Virus record (IMG/VR): IMGVR_UViG_3300018420_000012
Coordinates: 27,944 to 91,943 of that record
Reading direction: 5' to 3' (one strand)
Length of the DNA stretch: 64,000 bases
Origin: a virus
The notes under the pieces were generated by a model. The model was not told the DNA's origin and ran no database searches. It worked only from the letters and a program-made list of their open reading frames with translations. Below are positions 25,301-37,500 of this stretch, piece after piece. The stretch's first letter is position 1, and every line of letters begins with the position of its first letter. The translations under genes were made by a program, and so were the position numbers.

Positions 25301-28300
25301 CCGCTGATAGAAAACTTGCAGATACAAGTCAAAAACTAGCTTCGACTCGTCGAGATGAGGCAATTCAAACTAGCAAAATCGAAACCTTATCAAAAAAATC
25401 ACGCGAGCTAAGAAGAGCTGGAGTAACAGCAGACAAAAATTCTCAGGATATTCAAAAAAGAGCACTTGCTACAATAGAGGCAAGAGCCAGAGCGTTAAAG
25501 AAGGAAAGAACAGAAACAAGAGCGAGCGTTACTACTCTGGTAACATCAGAGACTAGACTAAAGAAAGCTAGAAGTGTATCTATTCTACAAACAAATAAGC
25601 AAGCAAAAGCTGCAAATGCTCTTAATGCTAGAATACAAAGAAAGACAAGAATTGAGCAAATTAATAATAACACGCTTTTAAAAACCGAAGTTACTCTCGC
25701 GAAAATGAGGAACGCATACATAAAAGAAAGGGACGCACGCCGATCAGCCCAACAGGGAATGACTAGATTCCGGCGGAACCTTGTTAGATTATTTAATCCT
25801 GTTGCGGCAGCTAGTTCTAGTGTTAAAGTGCTAACGAGAGAAATATCAAAATTGAATCGTGAGGCTAAAAAGGGCAAGGGCTTTGGTCAGAGAGTTAGGG
25901 GTGGCATTGCCAAAGTTGGTGGTACACTCACTGCCGCTGGCGGTGGAGTTCTAGCTCTTGGTGCTATTGGAAGCCAAATTGCTTCGGGGTTCCAGCAGCT
26001 TGCCGACAGACAAAAGGATGTAGCGTTAAGACAGGGAAACACAGCTGGTGCTGTTAAGGCTGCTGGTGCATCTGCCCAAGCCGAGACGATTGGAGAATTA
26101 TTTACTGCTGCTGGTTATATTGAGGCACTTACAGACCCAGAAGGCTTCGCAAACAGAAGATTCGAGAAAAAACAGAGAGCAGAGGCCGACGCTGCGGTTG
26201 AAAGTTCGCTTAAAATTTCACAAGCAAGTGTTAAATCCTTGGGTGAAGGCGGGTTTAATAATCAAGATGGAACAATTGATTTTCAACGATCCGCCCAAGA
26301 CAGTGCTAAGGCTTTTGCAATAGCCAGAAGAGAAATTAGTCAGCTTCCATATGCAGAACGTGCGGCAGCGGAATCGAGGTTGTTAGATCAGCAAGTGGAA
26401 CAAATTACGAGTTTAGCTAATGCTGGTGCAAGTCTAACAGAACTACAAACAATTGCCGATCAGTTTACTGGTGGTTTCGGTAAAGGTTCCGATAGATTAA
26501 ATAAGCTAATAGACAGCCTTATCTTGGCTAGAGAAGTACAACAACAATTAAATAAAGCCAACATTGATAGTTTAAAAATTACTAGTGCATTTAACGCAGC
26601 TAATCTTGCCGTTCAAAACTTTACAAATCAAATCACTTCAGGTGCCGACCCTCTTCAGACATTCTTTAATACATTTGAGGCAAGCAAGCAAAATATTGGT
26701 ATTGATGCTTCTGCTGCAATTACTGAGATTGAAAATGCATTAGTCGAATCTGCCACCGGTGCTGGTGCTAGAAGATTAGCATCATCTATTCAGGGGCAAG
26801 CTGCTACGGCTAGGGCTGTAAATGAATTTAACGCAACCGCTGGTGCTAGAATATCTAATGTTAATTTACGAACAGGTGATGCTGGTAAAGAAGATTTAGA
26901 AAAGGCATTGCTAGAGGGCGTTGATGACCCTCAAATTAGAAAAGCTGTTAGAGCAAAAATCAATGCCCTAAATTCAGAAGAGATTGCCACAACCGATATC
27001 AGCAAGTTTGTTCAAGAAATTCAAGCTGAAGTTGGCGAACTAAGCAAGGGCTTCACTGGTGCTGCTCAGGCTTTACTTGCACATAATCAGCAAATGGCAC
27101 AGCTTTATGCAAAAAGAGAGCAATTAGAACAGGCGGCGGCAGAAGCACAAGTTAAAGCAATCGACACGCAAATTGAAGCTGCGAAGATTGCAGAAGAGTT
27201 TGGTGGTCCAAAAGTTACATCTGGGGCAATTGAAGCAGCCAGAGTAGCACAGTTTAATGCGATTGGTGGACTAGCTGGTGCTACACTTGGTAGCGGCTCC
27301 GCACAAGAAATAGGAAGAATCAGGCAGCAGTTGGCGGACCAGTTTGCTGCGGCAAATGAGACAGCTTTCCAAAATATAGTTCTTTCTGGTGCTGGCCTAA
27401 ATAATAGAGGTGCTTTTGCTGGACAGCAAGGAAATGTAGACGATGTAAGACCAGAAACGGTCAGAGCACAAGAAGCCTTAAATACTATAATTAGACAACA
27501 AATTGAAGCCAAAAAAGAAGAACTTAAAATAATCAAGGAAAAGAACGCAGCTGAAAAATCCGCTCTAGACAAATTAATAAGTGGCGATGTAGCAGGTTTT
27601 ATCGCACAGCAAGAAGCTGCCGGTGCAGCCGCAGCTCTTGAGACTGGAGATAGAGGCTTGGCTGGCTTGTTTGACGCTTCTGCACTCGGTGCTGGATTCA
27701 AGGAGCTTGAAAAGCGTGGTGCCGCAACCTTCGAGGCCGCACAAGCTACCCTTTCCTCTTTTGGTATTGCTGACACTAGTAGTGCTAGGGTTCTCTCTGG
27801 CACGACAGCTCAAGAAGAGGCGGCTAAGTCACAGATCAGAGCACTAGCTGGTGAACTTGGTCAACTAGCTACAGATCAGGCGGTTATTGCACAGTCGAAT
27901 ATTTCGATTCAAGATGCAACAATTACTGCTGCACAGGTTAGCTTCGAGAGGGGATTAAGGACGACATCTGAAAATAATACTTCCGAAGTCAGCTCAGTGT
28001 CTCAATTCGCTAGAGGGGGAACCGTTTATGCGAACCGTGGAATGTTTGTTCCTCGTGGAACCGATACTGTTCCAGCTATGTTGACTCCGGGAGAGTTTGT
28101 GGTTAATCGTTCGGCAGTTCAGCGTGGTAACAATTTGCAAATTTTAAACGCCATGAACTCTGGTGGCGGTGCTAGTTCGCCAACCGCAAAGAGTGGTGGC
28201 GGACCAGTTCAATATTATCGTTTTGGCGGCCTTGTGGACGCTATTAATTCAGCCTTCACATCTGCTGGAAATGGACTACAGGGTATATTTAATCAATTCG

Positions 28301-28515
28301 CTAAGAGCGTTCAAACATTAAGTGACACCAAGTTTTCTATTAAATTAGACCCAGTTCAGATAAATATTAATGGTGGATCATTCCTTGGTCTGATGAAGCA
28401 AGAGATCAAGGATGAATTACTCAAAGAAGTCGGTAAAGAGCTGCAAAAGGGAGGATTCAATAACACTGGATCATTTACAACTAGTAACTCAGTTTTACAG
28501 AGGCCAGCTGGCTAA
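22381..28515 (+). CDS. Tail tape measure protein, 2044 aa
   Basis: The N-terminal ~330 residues match the phage minor tail/TP901-type tape-measure core, with FERELIKISQVTGKTL, LGTARILSQAGFKANDLQAAL and GFRQIGKVIPLLQQ. Hydrophobic helices lie at about 415-450, 855-885 and 1180-1210. Residues ~890-1140 are a long, Lys/Arg/Ala-rich coiled-coil region, and ~1640-1780 another. The motif DTVPA(M/L)LTPGEFV(I/V), a hallmark I associate with tape measures, occurs three times, at about residues 472, 760 and 1895. At roughly 0.15 nm per residue, a fully helical measure of this length would set a tail near 0.3 micrometre, but the beta-rich inserts may not contribute. The ribosome-binding site is AAGGGATTATTATG. 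Antisense frames over its Ala-rich regions are composition artefacts. Confidence 0.92.
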   Translation: MSRFVLTAQLQLAAPTNTRNVIDQIRRELRSSGGVEIPVEVRGARQAERAVENVRRETERATGAADALGRSFGLATRRFAAFTVASRAVSLLTNNLSKAVDEAIAFERELIKISQVTGKTLKDLRGLTSTITELSTTLGVASSTLLGTARILSQAGFKANDLQAALTALAKTELAPTFDDINKTAEGAIAIFSQFGQGASALEAQLGSINAVAGQFAVESGDLIDAIRRTGGVFKSAGGTLEEFLGLFTSIRATTRESAESIATGLRTILTRIQRPSTIAYLEELGVNLTDLNGKFVGPFEAAKRLGEAFGSLEQGDLKFIQIAEELGGFRQIGKVIPLLQQSALAQDAYQAALKGTNSLSKDAETAQQSLSVQIAKVREEFLALIRGITDTGSFRTFTSIALGLASAFIKVADAIKPLLPLITAFAAVRFTAGISRFIGGAGAALRGAGPQARNAGGEILGFARGGFVPGSGNRDTVPAMLTPGEFVIKKSSAAKMGAGTLQAMNENRFAGGGRIPLSDVLGENKSPAIGFAILETDKASVASSTYDVNSSVLQDKLAKAGYTVDGNRKEAFKRLITPKARTGARQGVSEENSKQLQAAIDTGLIAGTNVAAQNAASVFGVQGITGVSEEASAEFISSINSASRGNLFENIISVFQNNLQGTAFSDTPGKPFDFEDGVDGLFGNTFNRLKGQTYVDAKASYDVASPRKNTGKIANQIADELIADAVLREKYGITTLEQASLSSGKGKPQKKNKGGGISGSSDTVPALLTPGEFVINKSSAQSIGYGNLNSMNKTGVARFAKGGPVGVQRFALGGGVQGAGLAAAGVGFAFQAIDKFAAVTEDASESTVKTNLALKGLLNSVLAVGLIFKGVVGLRAIINDWGNGVKKSTETTKQDTQATREATQATREEAQNNRQSTSGGGSGGSDDSDDENTQKLSKAEQNRIANAKKILELEKKRDVSAQRSIKSANKATAADRKLADTSQKLASTRRDEAIQTSKIETLSKKSRELRRAGVTADKNSQDIQKRALATIEARARALKKERTETRASVTTLVTSETRLKKARSVSILQTNKQAKAANALNARIQRKTRIEQINNNTLLKTEVTLAKMRNAYIKERDARRSAQQGMTRFRRNLVRLFNPVAAASSSVKVLTREISKLNREAKKGKGFGQRVRGGIAKVGGTLTAAGGGVLALGAIGSQIASGFQQLADRQKDVALRQGNTAGAVKAAGASAQAETIGELFTAAGYIEALTDPEGFANRRFEKKQRAEADAAVESSLKISQASVKSLGEGGFNNQDGTIDFQRSAQDSAKAFAIARREISQLPYAERAAAESRLLDQQVEQITSLANAGASLTELQTIADQFTGGFGKGSDRLNKLIDSLILAREVQQQLNKANIDSLKITSAFNAANLAVQNFTNQITSGADPLQTFFNTFEASKQNIGIDASAAITEIENALVESATGAGARRLASSIQGQAATARAVNEFNATAGARISNVNLRTGDAGKEDLEKALLEGVDDPQIRKAVRAKINALNSEEIATTDISKFVQEIQAEVGELSKGFTGAAQALLAHNQQMAQLYAKREQLEQAAAEAQVKAIDTQIEAAKIAEEFGGPKVTSGAIEAARVAQFNAIGGLAGATLGSGSAQEIGRIRQQLADQFAAANETAFQNIVLSGAGLNNRGAFAGQQGNVDDVRPETVRAQEALNTIIRQQIEAKKEELKIIKEKNAAEKSALDKLISGDVAGFIAQQEAAGAAAALETGDRGLAGLFDASALGAGFKELEKRGAATFEAAQATLSSFGIADTSSARVLSGTTAQEEAAKSQIRALAGELGQLATDQAVIAQSNISIQDATITAAQVSFERGLRTTSENNTSEVSSVSQFARGGTVYANRGMFVPRGTDTVPAMLTPGEFVVNRSAVQRGNNLQILNAMNSGGGASSPTAKSGGGPVQYYRFGGLVDAINSAFTSAGNGLQGIFNQFAKSVQTLSDTKFSIKLDPVQININGGSFLGLMKQEIKDELLKEVGKELQKGGFNNTGSFTTSNSVLQRPAG

Positions 28516-28531
28516 CGGAGAAATATAGGGA

Positions 28532-31500
28532 ATGTCAGATTTATTTTTTAAAGCACTAGAATGTTCTTGTGTAAAAGGAACCGCAGTTACTTGTCCTGCT
28601 GGTGGCGAGATCGTTGCAACTATGTCTGCGACAGCTACAATATCTGCTTCCGTTGAATCAGATTCAAAAATATTTTCACCACAACCCGCAGATATTTGCA
28701 ATGATACAGTTCAAGCCATTTCCGGTAGTGGCCCACTTTACCTTGTTACTACAAATGGTTCGTGTGGTGATATCAACACGGATTCTCTAGCTCAAATTTC
28801 TATTGGTGAAGAAACTTATTATTACAACATTATAACTATTGATGGTAATTCAATAACTTTAGAGTATGATAATAGTACAGACGATATTGATAGACAGATA
28901 GAGATTGGTGATAGTCTACAATTCACTACTTATCTTGACACTATTCCGGTAGCTATATCAAGAACAAGGGGTTTGTCACAAGTTGTCGAGGCTGACTCCG
29001 AGGTTTCAGCAAAGGCTTCTGCTAGAATTCAATTTGATCTAGACGCTTTCTTAGCGGAGGGTGAAATTGTTGAAGATTTATCAGCCGATTATTCTGCCAG
29101 TGGATTATTCATATCCGATGGGGAGTTTATAAATACAAATACCGACAAGGTTAATGGTGAATTTAGTGATTTTTATTGTCAACAAATTCTTTATCCAAGT
29201 GGCGACTTAGCTATTGATGAAGGGTTTGGCTCCTTCATCGCCGTCTATAATCAGAGTGGCAATCTTTATTCGTACATTGATGAGGGTGTCTATCAGGGCT
29301 TATTGATGGACCGTGGAGATTCCGTTCTATTAACCGACGATATAAATTCATTTATTCACCCAAATACAATTCACACAGAGGGCTTCTTTCAGTATAAATG
29401 CTCTCTTACAGAGCTATACGTTCGTCCAGACGATTCGTATTTAAGAATGAGGGTTTCTGCTCCACTCAGAAACTACGAATCTAGAATTGCCCCTCTCTAT
29501 ACCGTCTATAATATTAGGCTTAATGACCCATCTGGTAATCTTATTATTAAGTACAAAGATTTTACCGTAAGGGGAGACTCAGATCAAGAACATCCAAACT
29601 ATACAACTTACTCCATATCCACAGAGCAGAATGTATTAGCCGAAAGCTATGACTGGGAGAGAACGACACAGCCACATATGCACGAGGTTAGTGGCTATTC
29701 GTTGTCATTTAATATTAGAGCTATAGCACTTGATGATGCATTTACAGAAGGTTTTGACGAGGGCTTTGAAGAAAATTATATCATACCAGAAATATTTAAT
29801 GTTAGCGGTAATAATTATTTAGCACTAGATGGTTCTCCAATTTCCACCCAAGAAGAAAGATTTATTAATCCTACGGATGGGTTTAGAATTTCTGCTCTAG
29901 AAATTTGTAATAGTGGCGGGATTGGGTTTGGTTATAGAATAGAAAACACTCTGTCATTCTATACTGAAGTACCAGAAACCGGAAGAAGATTAGAGCGTCA
30001 AATTCTTCCTTCCTTTATGCCAGTGTCTACGTTTGATACATCAATCTGGCCTTCTGTTAGTAGTGTCTGGGAAAGCTCAAGAGACAACTCTGTTACCAAT
30101 CTTGATAAGTGCGGTTCAGAAGAACTAATTAAAATTCTAACGGGTGGTGGCCCTGATTATATTACCCTTAATGCTATGGGTGGCGATAATATTGCCGACT
30201 CTGGAAAACTCACCATTAAATTTTCTTATGGGCCTTCTCCTGTCAGCGAAGTGACATTAGGTGCGTTCAATTCTGATTTTGACCAAAACACTGAATCTAT
30301 TTGGTTTAGCCCAAGCGGTGCTTTTAATACAGAAAATACAACTACTGGAGATCGACTAAAGCAAGATTTGTCTTTTGTTGATATTGACACTCTCACACTC
30401 AAAGTTGTAGCCAAGAAAGAAATTGGTTCTAGAGATTACATCCTTGATGTTGTTGGATACAGTGATGATAAACTTCTAAATATGACCCCTGCTTCCGGTG
30501 GATTTATTCAAGACCCATCTGGAGTTATTCTTAATGATCTATTTGTTCCGAATGTAGGTCAACATCCAGTTCTGTCTGGTTTTTATTCTAATGGCAACGA
30601 CTTCGCACTTGGTGGCACCGCCATCTCCCAAAAAGAACAATACTATCAAGCCAGCGGAAACGATCACTATAAACTCGCTCAGTACCCAACTGTTACCGGT
30701 ACAGAATTTGAGACTTATGAGATACCTTTAGTTATTATAGATGAATCAGTAATCCTTGGTAAAGGTAAAGATTACAGTCTTAGCTCATTATTTGAACACC
30801 TATATTTAGATATATTTCCACTCCCAAGTGGTGCTAGTATCCGAGATATTTCTTTATGTGCTAGGTACAAACCACAAAACGCTTTGCAATTCTATACTGA
30901 AGGTGGAGAGGGCATAGGCAAGCCTCAAGATGGTAGGTCGGAAGCGGCATTATTCCCATCCGGCAGACAAACTGGTGATAATATATTAAATGCTGGTTCT
31001 GGATACGGCCCAATTTCTACCATAGAAGGTCTGCCCCATGCGTTTAGTTCGCCTGAGACAATCAAATCAAACTACTCAAGAAGGTGGCGTGGTCGTGAAG
31101 GCACAGTAAGAGGGCCATACGACATAGACCAGTTCTCGTTCTCTTTTGAGAATCCTCTATTAGATTATCCATTCTTGTCTGGTTACTTCAAGTTTGACGA
31201 TATTGAAGATGGATATGTCAAATCTGCGATTCTTGGCGGTGACTATGGAACCGTTAGTGGTTTAATAGTTGGCGACTTTGAATCATATCAGAATGTTGGA
31301 TGGAGACTAACAAGCGGAACCTTGTTCCAAGATGCTATGCCGGGATTCAGCGGGAACTATACGACAACCGACTGGACTTCTTTATCCAACGGGTCAACGA
31401 CGTTTGTTGGCAATCCAATGTACGGAAAAATTGCCGATGCTTTTGATAGAGTCGTAAGAATATCTGGCGAGTCACAGAATATTAACTTTGGAAATATTGA

Positions 31501-34500
31501 TACTGCGAGTGGCTTCTCTGTCTTTGCTAGATTTACACCGGACGTAAATGTTTCTGGTGCTGATTACGATTTATTTGAAAGCGGAATTTTATTCGCTAAG
31601 TGGGACGCTGCTGGCGATTTAGATTTTGCCCTAGCCTATAGTGGCGGCTTCTTAGCTGGTTATGCACAAGACGACATTGGTAATATTATCAAGGTTATAG
31701 ATACTGTACCTTATAGCGGATATCAATATCCATTAAATGTTATCTTAACTTATAACGATCATCAACAAAGCGGTCTTAAACTTTATACTGATAATGAATT
31801 CTGGCAAGATGAGTTCCCAGTATTGAGAGCAAGTGGTGGTCCTTTCTACAAAAACACAACTAACGCAGATTTAGTTCTTGGTTTTGGTGCTGGTTCTGGC
31901 GTTGGCATGAACATGCTCGTTAGTGAATTTGGTATTTCAACGTGGGCTTCTGGTGTCTATGGCTCTGGAACAAACATTGTAGAATCCAATGCCGATAGAA
32001 CATACAGACAGGTAACAGCTGAAGATTTCTTAATCAATAGTAGAGTTAAATTCTTTGACCCGGACGAGGTTGCTTCTAACGACTCCTACAAGTTGTGGGA
32101 TAGAGTAAATGAAGATACTTACAACGATTGGGATATTGGTGCTTTCCAGAACTGCATGTTCTCCTCTGCTTTTGATGAATTGCAGATCAGACCTAGCATG
32201 GAGCAGATTGTATTTGAGATCAAGCATCATGGTTCTGGTTATACTCAGTACGCAGACCTTCCCTCTCCGTCATCTGTAAATAGTGGTGTGTCCTACCACA
32301 CCCAGATTGAAAACGACTTCCTTCGTTTCCACCTGACAGATGTTCCAGATAATTTCTACTCAGTAAATAGAAGAATCACCAAGACATTACCGATTGGGTA
32401 CAAGTTCTCAGAGAAAGCACTTGTTGTAGAGAGCGTGATCGAACATCACTCTAGCGGAGATATTGTATGGCCTGAGTGTGATGGTCAAGAGGGTCCACGA
32501 TTAATCATTAGTCTTTACACCAAAAACAAAGACCCATACTGGAATACTACTGAGCCTAACTGGGGATTGGTTAATAGAAAAATTCATTATGTGCCACCAT
32601 CTGCTTGTATTTATAGATTTGATAGCACGTTTACCTATGATGATATTTGCGACACCTCAGAAGAGTGGGCTATTTTCCCACAAGAGCCAAGACAGAGAGA
32701 ATTTAAAGAGTCTTATTTCTCTGATGATGTAAACGATATGTTCGTTCAGTACGACCTTGTTTACCCATCCGGCCCAGCTTTTGAGTCAAGGCTTGACCTC
32801 CATTCATCACACATCAGAATGTCAGAGGCCAATATCCTCAAATTAGATGATTCTGGCGTTATGAATCTTTACGCAAGTGGCGGATTCCCAGCTACAGAAT
32901 TCATTAATTTGGTTTGTGGTGAAATTGCTGTGTCTGGCACAGATAGTTTGCCATTGTTGATTGGCACTCCATTGCCGCTTGATAACCTTGAAGATACATC
33001 TGGTTCTGGATTCTTCTTAACAATCAGTGGTGCAATTAGAGTAGCTGAAATTTTACCTCTCTTTACACCTCTACAGTCTGGTATTGAATATCTAGACCTA
33101 TTCATTAGTGGTCAAGAGCCTAGCTCAACTTCTAGCAGTATGAACTTGGCTATGCCTTATACCATTGGCTTCTTTGATTCGTCGAGCGATGCAAACATTA
33201 GAACCACCAGTGGCGGTGGCGGCGGTGGAGGTGGCGGTGGTCAGTCTACGGGTGGCGATCCCGGAGATGATGCTACAATCGGCGGTAAACCACCAGCTAG
33301 TATTACATCAAGTTTCTTTGGTATGCCAATGGTTCTACTTGGAGAATCTGGAGTATATGCAAATAATGATATTCCGCTATATGTCTATGCGACAAATATC
33401 GGAACCTCTGGCAGTTCTACAAACATGCCAATGACCCTTTGGAATAATTTCAATAATACTACCGCAGCAAATAATTCTGGCGTTCTCAATCTAACAACTA
33501 GAGCTATAGGCAAAATAAGAAGTAGATTTAGAAGCGATTACATGCCGCTATTTATCTCTGCACCATTAACACCATCTGCTATACTTCCTTTATACGTTAC
33601 TAACTTCAATATTCCTGTTCAGAATACTGGTAGTATGAACCTAATGACGGCTAATTACTCGTCGGCTGGCGGTTCTGCTTATGGGTTGTGGGATAATATT
33701 AATTACGGAACTGGTATTGAGCTTGATGATAATGTCTACGCAACAGTTCCAGTAGACAATGAAATAAGGGGCGTTGATCTGACGGCTTATGGCTCTTGTG
33801 ATGGTGATAGTCCAAGTAAAGCTATTGATCGTGCCTTGGCTACCGACTGCGTAGCTTGGAGAGAAGAAACGTGTAATGACGGCGGTATATTTAGAGCCAA
33901 AGAAACTTACACAAACCCCGAAGCAACTGGGTTTGACGGGGTAACTCTTGGCTATAGCGGCAATTACTATGGTCTTAGAAAGTTTACCGATCTAGTTCCT
34001 TCGTATAATTATTACACAACTGTAACTATCAAGACCGGCTCTACTGACCCAATTCCTGTGCCAAGAACTTTTGAGGAATGGGAATATGGAATGTGCGGCC
34101 CCGCTTGGGACGCTGATGGTTGCTGCACAGAAGATTGCGATCAGAACCTCGTGTTCTCTGGTGTTAAGTTGATTGGTGACGATGCCTGTGGTGTTCCTCC
34201 ATCCAGTAACCTGTGTGTAGACCCAGATTCTATCGTAGCCTCTGGCAGACATGAATTTGCTAAGTATGGCAAAGCTCTGGCCGTAAAGAATGATTTAATG
34301 GCTGTATCTGCTCCTAATCAAACTATTCCAGAGTACGATATTTATTCAGACCCACCGACTATGGTAGATGTCAGCGGTGCTGGCTCTGTATTCCTTTATC
34401 GTAGAGGCGACGACGTTGCTGGCAAAAAGGCTTCTTGGGAACTCGCAACACAACTCATGCTTCCTACTGGATACCGAAAAGACTACCCTCAAAGAACCAT

Positions 34501-37500
34501 TGACAATCTTCTTAGGTTCGATAACTTTACAATCTCTGGCGTTAAGTGGCAGATTGGTCAAGAGGGTCGTCAATTTGGTGAGTCTGTAGACTTATGTTCT
34601 AGCGGCGATAGAGAAGTAGTTGTAGTTGGAGCACCTAGAGCAAAATGGAGTAGAAACTTTGAAGATATTGTAACGTCTGGAATACCAACCGCTGCTATTA
34701 TCTTTGCCGATAGGTTTGCATATAGTGAAGTCTCTCTAAATAGAATTGCTGCAACAGCTAAAAGATTTGACATCTTATGGAAGTATTTCTCGGCACCTTG
34801 GTATGCAGACTCAATTTATGGTGGAACCCCACCTGAGTTCCAACCTCAGATTGAAACAAAGTTCTTGGTTATTCAATCTTCATTGTCTAGTAAAGATAAT
34901 CCACTAGTTCCTTCTGACAATGATTGGTTTAAGCACATCTATATTCCAAGATTAGATGATTATGATCTATTGGTAGAGACTGGCTCTGGCGTATTCAGCG
35001 ATGCCGGTCAAACGGGGACCGTTCAGCAATACTTTAACTCTGGACTTCCAGTTGTATTTGAACAAATCAATAGTGGTATTAAAGCAGCCTTCTTTGAATT
35101 GTTCCCAAGCGGAAGGTCAGATGTTCTCTATAGTGGTGTACCAGCTATTGTTGGAATGTTCCAAGAGCAAAGCTCGTCTACGTTAGGTGCCTTATCATTT
35201 ACTTCTGAGGGCGGAACTTTCAATTCTGTATACAAAGAGTTTGAAGATTTCTATAACTCTTATTCCATTAGTGGTGTCTATAATCAGATTACTGGAAATC
35301 CTGAAAGTGGACACTTAAATATTGTTCAAGATAGGTCAGAAGATTGGGTTGAAACTACTCAAGAATTGATCTATAACACATTTGACTCTGGAAGGCTTGC
35401 GTCGTCTTACACGAATACAACACTAAATCAATACTTCATCACTAGCGGTGTTGGTCAAGAGTTTGCACAAGAATTCAACATTAATGAATTCCAGATCGCT
35501 CCAGCTTCCGGTGGTCGTGTTTACATCTTTGAAAATGAGAGGGGTAACTTTAATTGTATCCAGCAGATTATTTCTCCTAATGATACATCAGACTTCTTTA
35601 ACGACGAGACAGATTGGTATCTCGGAAACTCTTATGGCAAAAACTACAATGATAGATTTGGTCACTCTGTTTCTATTAGCCAAAACGGTGAAGTTATTTC
35701 TGTTGGCTCTCCATTCTTAGCTGGCTCTCCATGTAGAATCTATGAAAGATCAGAGTCAGCAAATGCATTATTCTATGATGCAGTAAGAAGTTTTGCGTCC
35801 TACATAGGAAACACGGACGCTGTAGATCATTATGACAATATCCTCGCGTTGTCTGGTGCTGCCGTTGCGAAAGAATCAGCCTATGACTATCTAAATGATT
35901 CAGAGAGATTTAGATTAAGAACTGATATAAACTTCTGGGACGGCGATCCACCTAGTGTTTATCAAATTAGCTTTAGCTATAGCTATGGCGATATCGAGTA
36001 TCGGGGCACGAGAAAGTTCTTGCCAGATGAGTTCGCTGGCGGATCAAGGCTTGGTTGGAGTACAGCGACCTCTGATGCTGGTGATTTTGTAGCCTTTGGA
36101 GCACCTACAGACTCGTTCAACCTGTTTGAAGATGTAAACGTCTGGGGCGACGATGAATTGTCTTGGGCTTCTTATAATAATGCTGGTGCTGTTAGAGTAT
36201 TCGAGTCCAGAAAATATTACCCTCATGACAAAGTTGTGGAGTTTGGTAGATTTGGAAACCTAGACAGATCATTCCACAACGAAGAGCGTAATCTTGGTTA
36301 TTATGATGTATGGGATCAGGTATTTGCTTCTGGTTCAGACGGAGAAATTGATTATCAAGGGCACGATTGGCGTAGAATGAATTTTTCGGAAATAGAAATT
36401 CCTACCGATGCCGGTCTTGCATTTATTATCACTCCAGAGATAGACGCTGCCAGCGATGAGATTATTGATAACATTAAGAGTTGGTTAGCACTTGGCGATA
36501 GAAACCTTGTACTTGTGGGTAATGATCCAGTCTGGGAAGAAAATGGTTTATATTCAGATTCTAATGATATAATCAATAACATCCTGAAAAAACTTGGCTC
36601 TAGAATGAAAATCGTTCCAGCCAAAAATGAGCAATATTCATTACAAGGTTGCGTAAGTCTTGAAGATGTAGATGATGATAAATTTAATGTAACACCTTCA
36701 TTACTTCCAGCTCATAGTGCCGGAAGAACTATAGCCGCAGGAAATTACTTTGGTAAGGGTTTTGGTGATATTAGAATTAATCTTGAAGCTGATGGTCAAG
36801 AAGATTTTGTAGAATACATGGACTGCCCTGAAGGTTTAAATGGTAAAGTTATAAATGAAAGATGTGAATTTCCACTCAAGCATCTTGGTGACTTGAGGGC
36901 ACAGTGGCGTGAACAATGTATTTCTACCGGTGGCGGTGAAACTAGGGTTATCAACTATGTTAGAAACTGGCCTCAGATGTTTAACAATGTCCCAAGCTAT
37001 TGTGATGAGCCGCCAATTTATCTTCGTGACGACGCAAGACAAGAGCCAGTTCCTGTTTTAACGACAGCGGAAACTCTACCTGATCGCCCTTGGTCTGTTC
37101 CAGAATCTTCTGGGTACTTCTTTGAGACCTACGGTATTTACGAGTGGCGTTCTTGGACGACTAGCTCAACTGTATATTCTTTTGCTGATACGCATATAGA
37201 CCATGTAGATTTTGATATTTATGAAAATTCTGATTCATCCGTTTCTGGTAATTACACATTATTTGATATCGGTACATATTTTGATCCAGAATTGATTAAT
37301 GCAAGAGATGCGTTAATTCAAGCTAGTGCTGTACCAGTCTTGGTTGGGTATAATCAAACCAAAACCAATATTATTCATGACGAGCATATCATAGCTCTTG
37401 CGGAGTCTGGCAAAAATGACCTCGGAGAATTAAACAGCTCTAGAATTTATCTGATTGCTACCCAGTGGTCCGAAGATGACGCGAGTAGAGGCATAGACGA

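Noticed and set aside
25452-25877. A 141-residue antisense frame over the tape-measure coiled coil
   Set aside because: Open only because the coiled-coil codons avoid antisense stops; no start signal and no recognisable domain.
27105-27803. A 232-residue antisense frame within the tape-measure gene
   Set aside because: It is the reverse of an Ala/Gln/Glu-rich helix region, has no ribosome-binding site and gives a low-complexity Ala/Ser/Cys protein; a composition shadow.
33212-33241. Poly-glycine run as a simple-sequence phase-variation tract
   Set aside because: The ten Gly codons use mixed GGC/GGT/GGA, so there is no long mononucleotide or pure trinucleotide run likely to slip.
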